Positions 8,258 to 14,825 of a stretch of DNA of 16,111 nucleotides are shown piece after piece. Below the pieces are notes generated by a model. The model saw only the letters and a program-made list of their open reading frames with translations, was not told the DNA's origin and made no database searches. Positions within the stretch are counted from its first letter, which is position 1; each line of letters begins with the position of its first letter. Origin of the DNA: Pseudonocardiales bacterium (GTDB taxonomy: Bacteria; Actinomycetota; Actinomycetes; Mycobacteriales; Pseudonocardiaceae); contig JAODNG010000229.1 of assembly GCA_025465385.1 (NCBI GenBank), positions 1 through 16,111 on the forward strand, read 5' to 3'. The translations under genes were made by a program, and so were the position numbers.

Positions 8258-9073
8258 GTGGAGCTGGCATATCACCGGTGTGGCGCGGGACCGCCGCTCG
8301 TCTTGCTGCATGGGGCTGGACACCGGCGGCAAGCGTGGCTCCCGGTTGAGCAGCGGTTGGCCGAGCACCGCGACGTCATTTCGGTAGATTTCCCGGGATT
8401 CGGCGAGTCCCCTCCGCTGCCCGACCACCTATCATACGAGCTCGACACCGCGGTCATCGTGCTCAAGGAGTTCTTCTCGGACCTCGGGCTGGACCGGCCG
8501 CACGTGGCGGGAAACTCGATGGGTGGCTTGGTCTCCCTCGTGCTCGCCCAGCAGGGAATGGTCAGCAGCGCGACGGCGCTGTCCCCAGCGGGACTGTGGA
8601 GCCCGCTTGGGCGGCGGATGTCGCTGTGCGCGGTGCGGTCAGTTCACCTCGCCGCGCTGTACATGCCCCCGAAGCTTGCGCTGAGATTGTCCCGGTCAGC
8701 GGCCGGGCGCACCCTCATGTGCGGCATCCTGTTCGGCCGTCCGGACCTGCTCGAGCCCCAGGTGCTGCTCGACGACATGCAGGCAATGATTGATGCGGTC
8801 GGCTTCGGTCCCACCCTGGCCGCCGGCAACAAGATCATCTTTGCTGGTCAGGTGCCTGACGTGCCGGTAACCATCGCGTGGGGATCGCGAGATTGGTTGA
8901 TGCGGCGGCCACGGGCCGAATCGGTCATCCGGTTGATCCCGCACGTCCGGCTGCTGCGACTGCCTGGCTGCGGGCACGTCCCGATGAACGACAATCCCGA
9001 GCTGGTGGCTCACGTGCTGCTCACCGGCAGCGACGACGCACATCCGCATCAGCGGGTGTCGAGCACGAGATAG
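8258..9073 (+). CDS. alpha/beta hydrolase
   Basis: The 271-aa cytoplasmic product has the full alpha/beta-hydrolase layout. It carries the oxyanion-hole HGAG (about 18-21), VDFPGFGESPP (43-53), nucleophile elbow GNSMGG with Ser87, acid Asp212 (WGSRDWLM), and catalytic His240 (GCGHVPMNDNPELV). ATALSPAGLW after the nucleophile strand is typical of a group of actinobacterial hydrolases of unknown substrate. No epoxide-hydrolase or haloalkane-dehalogenase signature is present. The start GTG 8258 lacks a clear ribosome site; GATACAGT just before it could be a -10 box giving a leaderless message, which is only a guess. It is divergent from hrpA with 51 bases between them. Its 3' end overlaps the deacetylase gene by 25 bases. 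Confidence 0.88.
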   Translation: MELAYHRCGAGPPLVLLHGAGHRRQAWLPVEQRLAEHRDVISVDFPGFGESPPLPDHLSYELDTAVIVLKEFFSDLGLDRPHVAGNSMGGLVSLVLAQQGMVSSATALSPAGLWSPLGRRMSLCAVRSVHLAALYMPPKLALRLSRSAAGRTLMCGILFGRPDLLEPQVLLDDMQAMIDAVGFGPTLAAGNKIIFAGQVPDVPVTIAWGSRDWLMRRPRAESVIRLIPHVRLLRLPGCGHVPMNDNPELVAHVLLTGSDDAHPHQRVSSTR

Positions 9074-9762
9074 CCCTCCGCCAGCCGACCCTGCGCCCAG
9101 CCAGCGGCCTGGGCCTGCATGGCGCCCCAACCTCGCATCCGCTCCTCCAAGCCCGTCATGTGGGCAGTCTGGCTGGCGTGGGCGCGCAGTGCCGCGATCT
9201 TGCGGTCAAAGGTGTCGGTGATGTCGACGTAATGGTCAGCCCGGTCGTTGGAGCTCGCCACCCAGACTTCGGGCACGGTATGTGCTTCCAGTCCCTCAGC
9301 GAGCAGTTCAGGGTGGGCATACGGGTTGCGGGCGTCGGGGTAGACCGCACACAAGGCCGCTTCGCCAGTCGCCTGGTGATCGGGGTGGCTGACATAGACA
9401 TTTCGCAGGTCGCGTTGCGGAGACGGGACCACCACCCGGTCCGGGCGAGCCCTGCGGATGGCGCGGGTGATGTCGCGCCGCAGTGGAATGCTCACGACCA
9501 GCTGACCGTCGGGGTAGCCGAGGAACTCGACGTCCGTGACGCCTACTGCGGCGGCCGCCTTGCGCTGCTCGTCCTGCCGGATACCGGCGATCGCCGAGCG
9601 GGGCACTCCCCGGTCGAAACCCCCAGCGTCGCCATCGGTCGCGATGCAGTAGGACACCTCGAGGCCCGCGTCAGTCCAGGTTGCGATGGTGCCAGCAGAT
9701 CCGAAGTCCACGTCGTCCGGATGTGCTGCGATTACCAAGACTCGCTCCACCTCAGATGTCAC
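9049..9762 (-). CDS. PIG-L/LmbE family zinc deacetylase
   Basis: This 237-aa full-length member belongs to the family of zinc enzymes that remove N-acetyl groups from sugar or thiol conjugates (MshB, Mca, BshB and many unassigned relatives). The metal site is visible: AAHPDDVDF gives His14 and Asp17, and VSHPDH (125-130) gives the third ligand His129. The conserved ATDGDAGGFD (41-50) and PSPQRDLRNVY (113-123) are in place. It starts at GTG 9762 behind a GAGGAGAG site. It has neither the length nor the immediate neighbours needed to call it mycothiol-specific MshB or Mca, so the substrate is open. A truncated relative lies at 15447, sharing about half of its first 84 aligned residues by hand count. 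Confidence 0.9.
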   Translation of the reverse strand: MTSEVERVLVIAAHPDDVDFGSAGTIATWTDAGLEVSYCIATDGDAGGFDRGVPRSAIAGIRQDEQRKAAAAVGVTDVEFLGYPDGQLVVSIPLRRDITRAIRRARPDRVVVPSPQRDLRNVYVSHPDHQATGEAALCAVYPDARNPYAHPELLAEGLEAHTVPEVWVASSNDRADHYVDITDTFDRKIAALRAHASQTAHMTGLEERMRGWGAMQAQAAGWAQGRLAEGYLVLDTR

Positions 9763-9930
9763 AACACTCTCCTCACGTCGGCGTCACAAGCAGGCAACGT
9801 CCACGATCTCCGCAACCTTCCCGGACGTGCGGACGTGTCGCGGGCACAGGGACTTGCACCTGACGTGGCGTGAGGACTGAGCGTTCGCTGGGCTACCGCA
9901 ACCGGCGGGGCACGAGGAGATGAGAACCCG

Positions 9931-10146
9931 ATGGCCGACGTCGACGGTTCGACCTGGAAGTGGGCCAACTCACCCGGCTGACCGGCTTGACCGTGCGGAC
10001 GTTGCACCACTACGACAAGCTGGGGTAATTGCGCCCGTCCACGCGGACACTGTCGGAGCACCGGCTCTAACGACCAGCACGACATGCGGCGGCGGTACCG
10101 GATCGTGGGCTGTCCGCCGGGCCAACGCCGCAGCATCCTCGGTGAA
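9931..10146 (+). pseudogene. broken MerR-family regulator (TipA-like N-terminus)
   Basis: The 5' half of a MerR gene is recognisable across several frames. A good site (GAGGAGATGAGA) precedes ATG 9931, which reads MADVDG and soon hits a stop. One frame over, from 9951, comes DLEVGQLTRLTGLTVRTLHH followed by YDKLG, the helix-turn-helix and first wing of MerR proteins. It ends at TAA 10026 where the family has GLLRPS. Beyond the stop the same frame gives LRPSTRTLSEHRL, then a second TAA where Tyr is expected. After a further shift, DQHDMRRRYRIVG matches the next family segment. The effector half is missing, so no working regulator is made. It has at least two in-frame stops and two frameshifts, too many to blame on one sequencing error. 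Confidence 0.75.
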
Positions 10147-10178
10147 CCGCCCCCAACCGGTCGACCCAGCGAGCGTGA

Positions 10179-11072
10179 TCACTGGGTCGCGGGCACGGTC
10201 TCAGGGGCCGTTGTGCCAGGAGCCGTTGTTGCAGGAGCCGTTGTGCCAGCAGTCGCTGTGCCAGCAGTCGCTGTGTGATGAGCCGCTGCCGCCACGGGCA
10301 GTGGCTCATCGGTCCACAGGTTGCGTAGCTGAGAGGCGTACTCATTGAGGTCATAGGACGAGCAGCCAGCGCCGCCATAGCCGATGTAGTTGCCACGGGC
10401 GTCGCGCCGGCCACCGGCCATCACAGCGCCGATGCCGTGGTGGGCGATCATGCTGCGGATCCCAGCGGTGATGTTGGCCACCGGATCGGTGATTGATCGG
10501 TTGGAGAGACTGGGCAGCACGCAGGCTCTGAAGGTATTGGGGATGGTTTGCATAAGCCCTTGCGAAGGGTTGCCCGCCGCAGCGTTGCTGTCCCAGTTGT
10601 TGATCGCGTTGGGGTTCCCGCCAGATTCGTGCATGATGATCGACTTGACGCCGGGTGCGAGGGCCTGCGGCAGTCCCATCAGCCCAAGGGCCTTGGCGAT
10701 CCAACCATCGAGGCTGTGGCTGTTGCCGGCTTGATAGGGCTGCCCGAGACGATTGCGCAGGGCCTCCTGATAGGCCGTCGCCCGGTCCGCCCGCTCGACG
10801 GCGCGGCGCAGCGCTGATACGCCGCTTGCGGCGTCACGCGGCAGGCCGATCTGCAGCATCTCGGGTTCCACGGACGGACCGGTTACCGCGGCCGGCGCGA
10901 CGTCGGCGACCTGCTCAGATGCCACGGCTGTGGCGGCGTGCATGGAGTGACCGGCGACGGCCATAGCACCAGCGGCAACGGCCGCCGTCACGGCGCGACC
11001 CCGTAGTGCCGGACCTGGCCGGGGCACACGATGCGTGCCGCGAGGTTTGGAGTCGGGTGTGGAGGGGAACAC
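10179..11072 (-). CDS. secreted lytic transglycosylase with Thr/Ala repeat tail
   Basis: This peptidoglycan-cleaving lysozyme-like (SLT) enzyme acts outside the membrane. I chose GTG 11072, which has GGAG just upstream; the frame runs up to 11276, but that extra part is Arg/Pro-rich and overlaps strong hairpins. The 297-aa product starts with a basic stretch and a hydrophobic export segment (AVTAAVAAGAMAVAGHSMHA, about 28-47). The catalytic domain has IIMHESGGNPNAIN with the acid Glu at about residue 149, then SQGLMQTIPNTF, ITDPVANITAGIRSMI and GNYIGYGG, all typical of actinobacterial cell-wall transglycosylases and phage tape-measure domains. The tail, after WTDEPLP, is Thr/Ala/Pro-rich and built of five-residue repeats, probably a wall-spanning linker. 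The gene is on the minus strand, downstream of the DoxX-like gene, with its own long leader. Confidence 0.87.
   Translation of the reverse strand: MFPSTPDSKPRGTHRVPRPGPALRGRAVTAAVAAGAMAVAGHSMHAATAVASEQVADVAPAAVTGPSVEPEMLQIGLPRDAASGVSALRRAVERADRATAYQEALRNRLGQPYQAGNSHSLDGWIAKALGLMGLPQALAPGVKSIIMHESGGNPNAINNWDSNAAAGNPSQGLMQTIPNTFRACVLPSLSNRSITDPVANITAGIRSMIAHHGIGAVMAGGRRDARGNYIGYGGAGCSSYDLNEYASQLRNLWTDEPLPVAAAAHHTATAGTATAGTTAPATTAPGTTAPETVPATQ
10207..10281. repeat. five 15-bp tandem repeats coding the transglycosylase tail
   Basis: Five consecutive 15-base units begin at 10207, 10222, 10237, 10252 and 10267 (consensus GCCGTTGTGCCAGGA on the plus strand). They encode TTAPA/TTAPG/TATAG pentapeptides in the minus-strand gene. 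The first three units are nearly identical and the last two have drifted together, which suggests stepwise duplication. The copy number may vary between strains. Confidence 0.85.
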
Positions 11073-11439
11073 CAGCTCCGGATGTTGCCGACAGCCGCGT
11101 GGAGAGCGGTGACGCGCCAACTCTAGGTCCCTTCCGCGCCGGGACCTGGTGCGTGGGGCGGGACTGCAGCCGTTCCGGCTTCCGGGGGCACCGGAACGAC
11201 ACCTGCTCGCAACCAGATCGTGATCTACGACGGACGGAAAGTAACGGTAGGGCCACGACGGCAGCAAACGGTGCACCTGCGGCGGAGTGTCGCGTGCGCC
11301 CGGTGAGGAAACCGGCGCGACAAGCGGTCAGAAACTGACGTGCCGCGCACTCGTGGAGCGAGCCCCCGCGGACGACGAGCGGCGTGCGGTCGCGCAAACG
11401 GCTGGCCTTGCTCCGTTATCGCAGCGCCGGTTCGTCGTG
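11073..11439 (-). other. 367-base gene-free leader of the transglycosylase, rich in hairpins
   Basis: No convincing gene lies between the DoxX-like stop and the transglycosylase start. Four inverted repeats fall in this leader. GTCAG-AAA-CTGAC spans 11327-11339. GTCGCG/CCGG nested with CCGGCGCGAC spans 11289-11321 (10 pairs, 5-base bulge). GTTCCGG/CCGGAAC spans 11172-11197 (7 perfect pairs, 12-base loop). AGGTCCC/GGGACCT spans 11125-11147 (7 perfect pairs, 9-base loop). If transcription begins upstream of these, the message has a strongly folded 5' end. I looked for the ydaO/c-di-AMP riboswitch often found before such genes and did not find its conserved boxes. No clear promoter was recognised. 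Confidence 0.5.
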
Positions 11440-11841
11440 TTACCGGCCGCTCCTGACCCCGGCCCGGCGGTAGACGAGTACAGCCGCCAGCACTAGCGGA
11501 ATCTGTAGCGGCAGCCGCCCGTAGGCCAGAGCGCGCATCCAGACCGGCCGGTCGGACCAGTCGATCACCATCTTCACGTTGGCCGGGAACACCGCGACAA
11601 ACAGCAGCGCGGCGAGCAACCCACCGAACCGGCGAGTGCGTGGAACCGCGATCAGCGCCGCCACCAGCAACTCGGCCACCCCGGACAGGTGCGTCCAGGT
11701 GCGAGCGGCGCCGGGCAGTTGCTCGGGAACGATCATGTCGAACGACGCGGGCGCCGCGAAATGCAGCACTCCGGTGCTGGTAAGCAGGATGACGAGCCCA
11801 GCGGCGGCGGTCGGCCGGCGGACTCGTGAGTTCGACGTCAC
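11440..11841 (-). CDS. small DoxX-like integral membrane protein
   Basis: The 133-aa product has four hydrophobic segments (about 12-29, 53-68, 72-89 and 110-125). It has the DoxX/DUF4267-like pattern: a first helix ending in GVLHFAAPASFDMIVP, a second with SGVAELLVAALIAVP, then ANVKMVIDWSDRP and a final RLPLQIPLVLAAVLVYRR. The function of these small four-helix proteins is poorly known; members have been tied to thiol or redox balance and to membrane complexes. The start is GTG 11841; the ribosome site is weak. It lies 76 bases after the SLOG gene on the same strand and might be co-transcribed with it, but the spacing does not prove this. Confidence 0.75.
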   Translation of the reverse strand: MTSNSRVRRPTAAAGLVILLTSTGVLHFAAPASFDMIVPEQLPGAARTWTHLSGVAELLVAALIAVPRTRRFGGLLAALLFVAVFPANVKMVIDWSDRPVWMRALAYGRLPLQIPLVLAAVLVYRRAGVRSGR

Positions 11842-11917
11842 CGCGACGAGCCTACGGCCGCACCAGTCAAATCAGCCCTGCCGACGGCACAGGTCTGCAG
11901 CGCATGTGTCTGACGCC

Positions 11918-12418
11918 TTAGGCCGTTGTCTCGCCTACTTCGCGCGCGGCTCCGACGGGCCAAACTACGGTCACCGGTAAGCTAAGCGCTCGGGCCCGCT
12001 CGACGACATCGCCGGTTCCGCCACGGCCATCGGCGGCCTCGCCGTCCCATACCGCCACCATCAGCTCCGTAGTGGATAGCAGGTGTTCGCTGGCGCCCAG
12101 GTAGGACTCACGGTTGGAGGTCTCGAAGGGCAATGTGCGGACCGTCGTCGCGTGGCCCATCAACTCATCGAAGACTGCGGCGTCCTCCACTGTGACCTTG
12201 CGGCTGCGGTAGTCCGCCGCGGGTAGCACCACCTCCAATGCTCCGCCTAGCTCCAGCACCACGCGGGCGAAGATCTGGTCGGCGCCTCGGGCTAGGCAAC
12301 TGACACCCACAAGACCGCCGCTGACGTGCGCGGCCAGTTTGGCCCGCAGCGCGTCCGCCACCAATGGTGCTGAATCCACGGTGAGGTTCGAGTGGCCGGT
12401 GATGCCGACGCGCGTCAC
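11918..12418 (-). CDS. SLOG-fold (Rossmann-like nucleotide-sensing) protein
   Basis: The 166-aa cytoplasmic protein has the pattern of the LOG/DprA-like SLOG superfamily. It has an N-terminal strand and glycine loop VGITGHSNLT (4-13), a second strand and loop GVSCLARGADQIFARVVL (38-55), LEVVLPAADYR (61-71), and VAVWDGEAADGRGGTGDVVE (121-140), which forms the end of the nucleotide pocket. Proteins of this superfamily bind nucleotides or cleave nucleotide derivatives, and some act as sensors in defence systems; the role of this subgroup is not known to me. The start is GTG 12418, because AAGGAGGGA lies just upstream; an in-frame GTG at 12463 has no such site. It lies 102 bases after the GNAT gene on the same strand. 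Confidence 0.72.
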   Translation of the reverse strand: MTRVGITGHSNLTVDSAPLVADALRAKLAAHVSGGLVGVSCLARGADQIFARVVLELGGALEVVLPAADYRSRKVTVEDAAVFDELMGHATTVRTLPFETSNRESYLGASEHLLSTTELMVAVWDGEAADGRGGTGDVVERARALSLPVTVVWPVGAAREVGETTA

Positions 12419-12423
12419 GGCAC

Positions 12424-12432
12424 TCCCTCCTT
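12424..12432 (-). promoter_or_regulatory. ribosome binding site that sets the SLOG gene start
   Basis: On the minus strand this reads AAGGAGGGA, five bases before GTG 12418. It rules against the 15-codon longer start at 12463. Confidence 0.65.
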
Positions 12433-12520
12433 CGGCTGCCGGATCATTGATTCGTGTGACCATGACGCGGCACCGGGATATGCAAACACGAAAGCCGTAA
12501 GGCAGCGGGCGCCGTCAACC

Positions 12521-13087
12521 CTACTTGCTGAGAGGCAATGGCATAATAAGCACGTCCATCAGGGGTGCGTCCGGCCAGTTTGGGCGTAACTGCCCTACTG
12601 GGCGCCATCCCCATCGGGTGTATGCCCTATAGGCCATGGTGTTCTCGGGACGGACGAGCAGCGTTGCACGAATCTCGCGGCGGTGCTGGAGCAGTTCGTC
12701 ATGGAGCGCATGGGCGACACCATGCCCGGTCCAACGCTGTCGAACCATGAGTTCCGATAGGGCGAAAGTCCGGTGTCCATCCTCCACGGTGAAGCCGGGC
12801 TCAGGCTCGCTGGTGAGGTCGTCCCACCAGGCGGTGGTAGGGCCCAACGCCCATCCCCAAGTTTGTCCGATCGGTTCGTTGCACCGGTAGGCGATGACGA
12901 GATCGAACTCGGAGCGAGAGGTGTAGGCGTCGAAGCGCTGCATGAACGCGCTCTCGCCTGCAAACGCGTCACGGCTGGCGTTGTCGGCAGCGTAGGCGTC
13001 CCGATGGATCAATGCGACAATGTCACGTTGCTCACGAGCACCGGCGCGATCGAAGCGACGGAACTGCACTGCACTGGCGCCGCTCAC
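12521..13087 (-). CDS. GNAT-family N-acetyltransferase
   Basis: The 188-aa product carries the Gcn5-related fold. The start strand is followed by a helical lid (HRDAYAADNASRDAF). The central strand and acetyl-CoA pyrophosphate loop read FALSELMVRQRWTGHGVAHA (108-127, RxxGxG/A type), with the downstream VRPENTMAYRAYTRWGWRPVG (145-165, truncated here at 20: VRPENTMAYRAYTRWGWRPV) completing the CoA site. The acceptor is unknown. An insertion rich in Trp, Glu and Pro (about 77-107) is typical of a group found in actinomycetes. It starts at GTG 13087 behind AGGAGGAG, which sits across the stop of the XRE gene; only 12 bases separate the two genes, so they are almost certainly co-transcribed and translated in tandem. 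Confidence 0.85.
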   Translation of the reverse strand: MSGASAVQFRRFDRAGAREQRDIVALIHRDAYAADNASRDAFAGESAFMQRFDAYTSRSEFDLVIAYRCNEPIGQTWGWALGPTTAWWDDLTSEPEPGFTVEDGHRTFALSELMVRQRWTGHGVAHALHDELLQHRREIRATLLVRPENTMAYRAYTRWGWRPVGQLRPNWPDAPLMDVLIMPLPLSK

Positions 13088-13099
13088 CTACGCTCCTCC

Positions 13100-14545
13100 T
13101 CAGACCGTGCTCAGTGCGCGGGCCGCCGTATCGAACCGGTCGCAGAATTCCGCGTCATCTGCTGCCCCCGCGGCGTCGCGGACTGGACGGAGCTCTCTCA
13201 GCACGCGAACTGATGTCATTGTCGTGCCCAAATCGGACAGGAGGGTCAGGCTGTGGCTGATCGCCTCGTCGTAGTCGCCAGCCTGCACCAAGATTCCGGC
13301 CAGTAGTGCCCGGTAATACGCCAGGTCGCGAGGGGACCGATCGGCGTCGTCGAGGACTGCCTGGTAGAGCAGGGTTGCCTGATCAGGCGCGCCAAGTTGT
13401 GCTTTCGCCATCGCCTCGTAACCGGTGATCTCCGAATGGCTGACGAACTTTGTCCATGTCGGGTCTGCCTCGTGGGGGCCGCGGTCCAGCTCACAGCGAG
13501 CGGTCGTGATGCTTGAGCGGAACGCGACGTCGTCACCTAGCTGCGCGTACGCAAGGGCCTGTCGCAAGGAAATGAGGGCCTGCAATGCGGGAGAAATCTC
13601 ATGACGGGCCGCATCCACAGCGCGGTTGGTGAACCGCAGCGCTTCCCGGGCAAAGCCCTGATGACCGGTGACGCGAGCCAGGTGGATGGACTGCTGCGCC
13701 ATATTGGCGTACACACGCACCCGCTGTTCGCCGGCACCGGCGCTATCGGCCAACAGTACGGCCTCCCGGTAGATCCGGCGGGCCAGCGGCTGCTTGTTTG
13801 CATCATAGGCGAACCACGCGCTTTGAGTCGCCAGATCCGCCGTGACCACGAGCAAAGCGTGGCCGACTGCCGCGGTGTGGTCGCTCTCATCGAGGATTGT
13901 GCGGGCATAAGCGAAAGATCGCAGCGCTTGAGATAGCAGGGCGCCACCTCCGACAGTGCGGTCCTGAGTGCGCAGCCGCGTTAGGATCGATTGCAGGTAG
14001 CGCACGTGCGCTCGGTCCGCCCCGTTCGCCCGGGTCGGTGCCGGCACCAGCGCGGAGACGGCGAGTCCGGCCGCCAAGGTGGTGAACTCCCGACGATCCA
14101 TGTCTACGGTGTCGACTCCCTGGAGCGGGACTGTGTTGTCGCTCTCCAGGATGGCATCCGATTGGCCGAGGATAAGTGGCAGCAGCGCTATTCGGGGCAT
14201 GCCGACGGCGTCGGTGAAGGCGAGCAGCTTGCGGATGTCGTAGAGGGTGTCGCGCTGCCCCCGTTCGGTGAGGGACACCAGGGACTGGGACCACCCCTCG
14301 ACCAGGTTGCCCAACTCCATCTGGGAGAGCCCGGAGACATGTCGGAAGATCGCAACGACTGCGGGAATGTCGACGCGGGCCAGCGCCTCGCGCATCGGGT
14401 CGGAGTCCCACAACCAGGTCGGCGCCATCCGTGCCGAGTCGCGAGACGCCCGCTCGCACGCCGAGCACAGCGGATCAGCGTTGTACTGCGACAGCGCGGT
14501 TACCCGGCATGCGAGGCAGATTCGATCACCCGCACGCCTCTTCAT
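13100..14545 (-). CDS. XRE-family transcriptional regulator with N-terminal Cys4 motif and TPR-like C-terminal region
   Basis: The 481-aa product begins with a small Cys4 cluster (Cys10-x2-Cys13 and Cys27-x2-Cys30, with SQYNADPLCSAC) that may bind zinc. A Cro/C1-type helix-turn-helix follows (about 62-112; SGLSQMELGNLVEGWSQSLV, then ERGQRDTLYDIRKLL). The rest is a long helical repeat region with TPR-like pairs (QSAWFAYDANKQPLARRIY, MAQQSIHLARVTGHQGFAR, LISLRQALAYAQLGDDVAF). This plan is common in Streptomyces and Pseudonocardiaceae, where such proteins regulate a divergent neighbour and often respond to a peptide or small-molecule signal. The internal DMDRREFTTLAAGLAVSALV at 148-167 looks like a twin-arginine signal but is mid-protein. 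The start ATG 14545 has GGAGGAGCTGGGG directly upstream. It leads an operon with the GNAT gene and is divergent from the micro-operon at 14754. Confidence 0.88.
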   Translation of the reverse strand: MKRRAGDRICLACRVTALSQYNADPLCSACERASRDSARMAPTWLWDSDPMREALARVDIPAVVAIFRHVSGLSQMELGNLVEGWSQSLVSLTERGQRDTLYDIRKLLAFTDAVGMPRIALLPLILGQSDAILESDNTVPLQGVDTVDMDRREFTTLAAGLAVSALVPAPTRANGADRAHVRYLQSILTRLRTQDRTVGGGALLSQALRSFAYARTILDESDHTAAVGHALLVVTADLATQSAWFAYDANKQPLARRIYREAVLLADSAGAGEQRVRVYANMAQQSIHLARVTGHQGFAREALRFTNRAVDAARHEISPALQALISLRQALAYAQLGDDVAFRSSITTARCELDRGPHEADPTWTKFVSHSEITGYEAMAKAQLGAPDQATLLYQAVLDDADRSPRDLAYYRALLAGILVQAGDYDEAISHSLTLLSDLGTTMTSVRVLRELRPVRDAAGAADDAEFCDRFDTAARALSTV

Positions 14546-14602
14546 CCCCAGCTCCTCCCCGTGGCTTGCCCGGCCGTCCGCGCGCGAAAGGCATGAAAGC
14601 GG

Positions 14603-14655
14603 CTGGACTGTAGCCCAGGTTCTCCACGCTGGCTATGTCAATGTGGCATAGCAGT
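14603..14655. promoter_or_regulatory. nested inverted repeats in the divergent promoter region
   Basis: An outer pair GGACTG (14603-14608) and CAGTCC (14650-14655) encloses an inner pair GCTATG (14630-14635) and CATAGC (14645-14650). The 208-base gap between the XRE gene and the leader ORF has no other landmark I can support, so this is the best candidate operator for the regulator. I did not recognise -35/-10 boxes with confidence. Confidence 0.4.
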
Positions 14656-14741
14656 CCACTGATCTGTGATTACGAGAGGGTATTGGCCGACGCCCGGCGG
14701 TCATCGACGCTGGCGACTGACCGTATCAAGATGATCCAGGG

Positions 14742-14749
14742 AAAGGAGA
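14742..14749 (+). promoter_or_regulatory. strong ribosome binding site of the 23-codon leader ORF
   Basis: AAAGGAGA lies four bases before GTG 14754. It is the best ribosome site on the plus strand between 14.6 and 15.4 kb; the two longer genes downstream have no comparable site. Confidence 0.65.
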
Positions 14750-14753
14750 ATTC

Positions 14754-14825
14754 GTGCTCTGCCCACTCGACGGGGTGATCGCTGGCAGTCGGCCGCCACT
14801 TCGTGGCGGCCAGGTGCAGCCGTGA
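14754..14825 (+). CDS. 23-aa leader ORF ahead of the micro-operon
   Basis: This short frame reads MLCPLDGVIAGSRPPLRGGQ, then VQP, and ends in TGA 14823-14825. It starts at GTG 14754 right after AAAGGAGA. Its stop overlaps the next start as GTGA at 14822, the same overlap that joins the next two genes, which argues that it is translated. Codons 13-20 lie within a perfect hairpin (14791-14811). It may serve as a leader peptide whose translation opens the start of the next gene, or it may be a small protein in its own right. It has no resemblance I recognise. Too short for statistical coding evidence. Confidence 0.55.
   Translation: MLCPLDGVIAGSRPPLRGGQVQP
14791..14811 (+). promoter_or_regulatory. 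perfect 9-bp hairpin inside the leader ORF
   Basis: GGCCGCCAC (14791-14799) and GTGGCGGCC (14803-14811) pair perfectly with only TTC in the loop. The hairpin ends 10 bases before GTG 14822, directly before the weak ribosome site AGGTG (14812-14816), so it would hinder free ribosome entry there. A ribosome translating the leader ORF would melt it. No T-run follows, so it is not a normal terminator. Confidence 0.7.

Noticed and set aside
8240..8258. Leaderless promoter for the hydrolase gene (GATACAGT before GTG)
   Set aside because: The -10 likeness is weak and no -35 at proper spacing was seen, so it is not listed as a feature.
8878..9873. A 331-codon plus-strand frame across the hydrolase end and the deacetylase gene
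   Set aside because: It overlaps two real genes in other frames and its product has no family character.
9759..10136. A 125-codon minus-strand frame upstream of the deacetylase
   Set aside because: Its composition is Arg/Pro/Ser-rich and without motifs, it lies opposite the MerR remnant, and the deacetylase has its own clear ribosome site.
10207..10281. CRISPR-like array
   Set aside because: The units are 15 bases, directly adjacent with no spacers, and code a repeat peptide in frame.
11073..11340. c-di-AMP (ydaO) riboswitch before the transglycosylase
   Set aside because: The conserved boxes (GGGGTGAA, GACAGCTAAC) are not present on the minus strand.
14045..14104. Twin-arginine export signal in the XRE protein (DRREFTTLAAGLAVSAL)
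   Set aside because: It starts near residue 150, after the DNA-binding domain, so it cannot act as an N-terminal signal.
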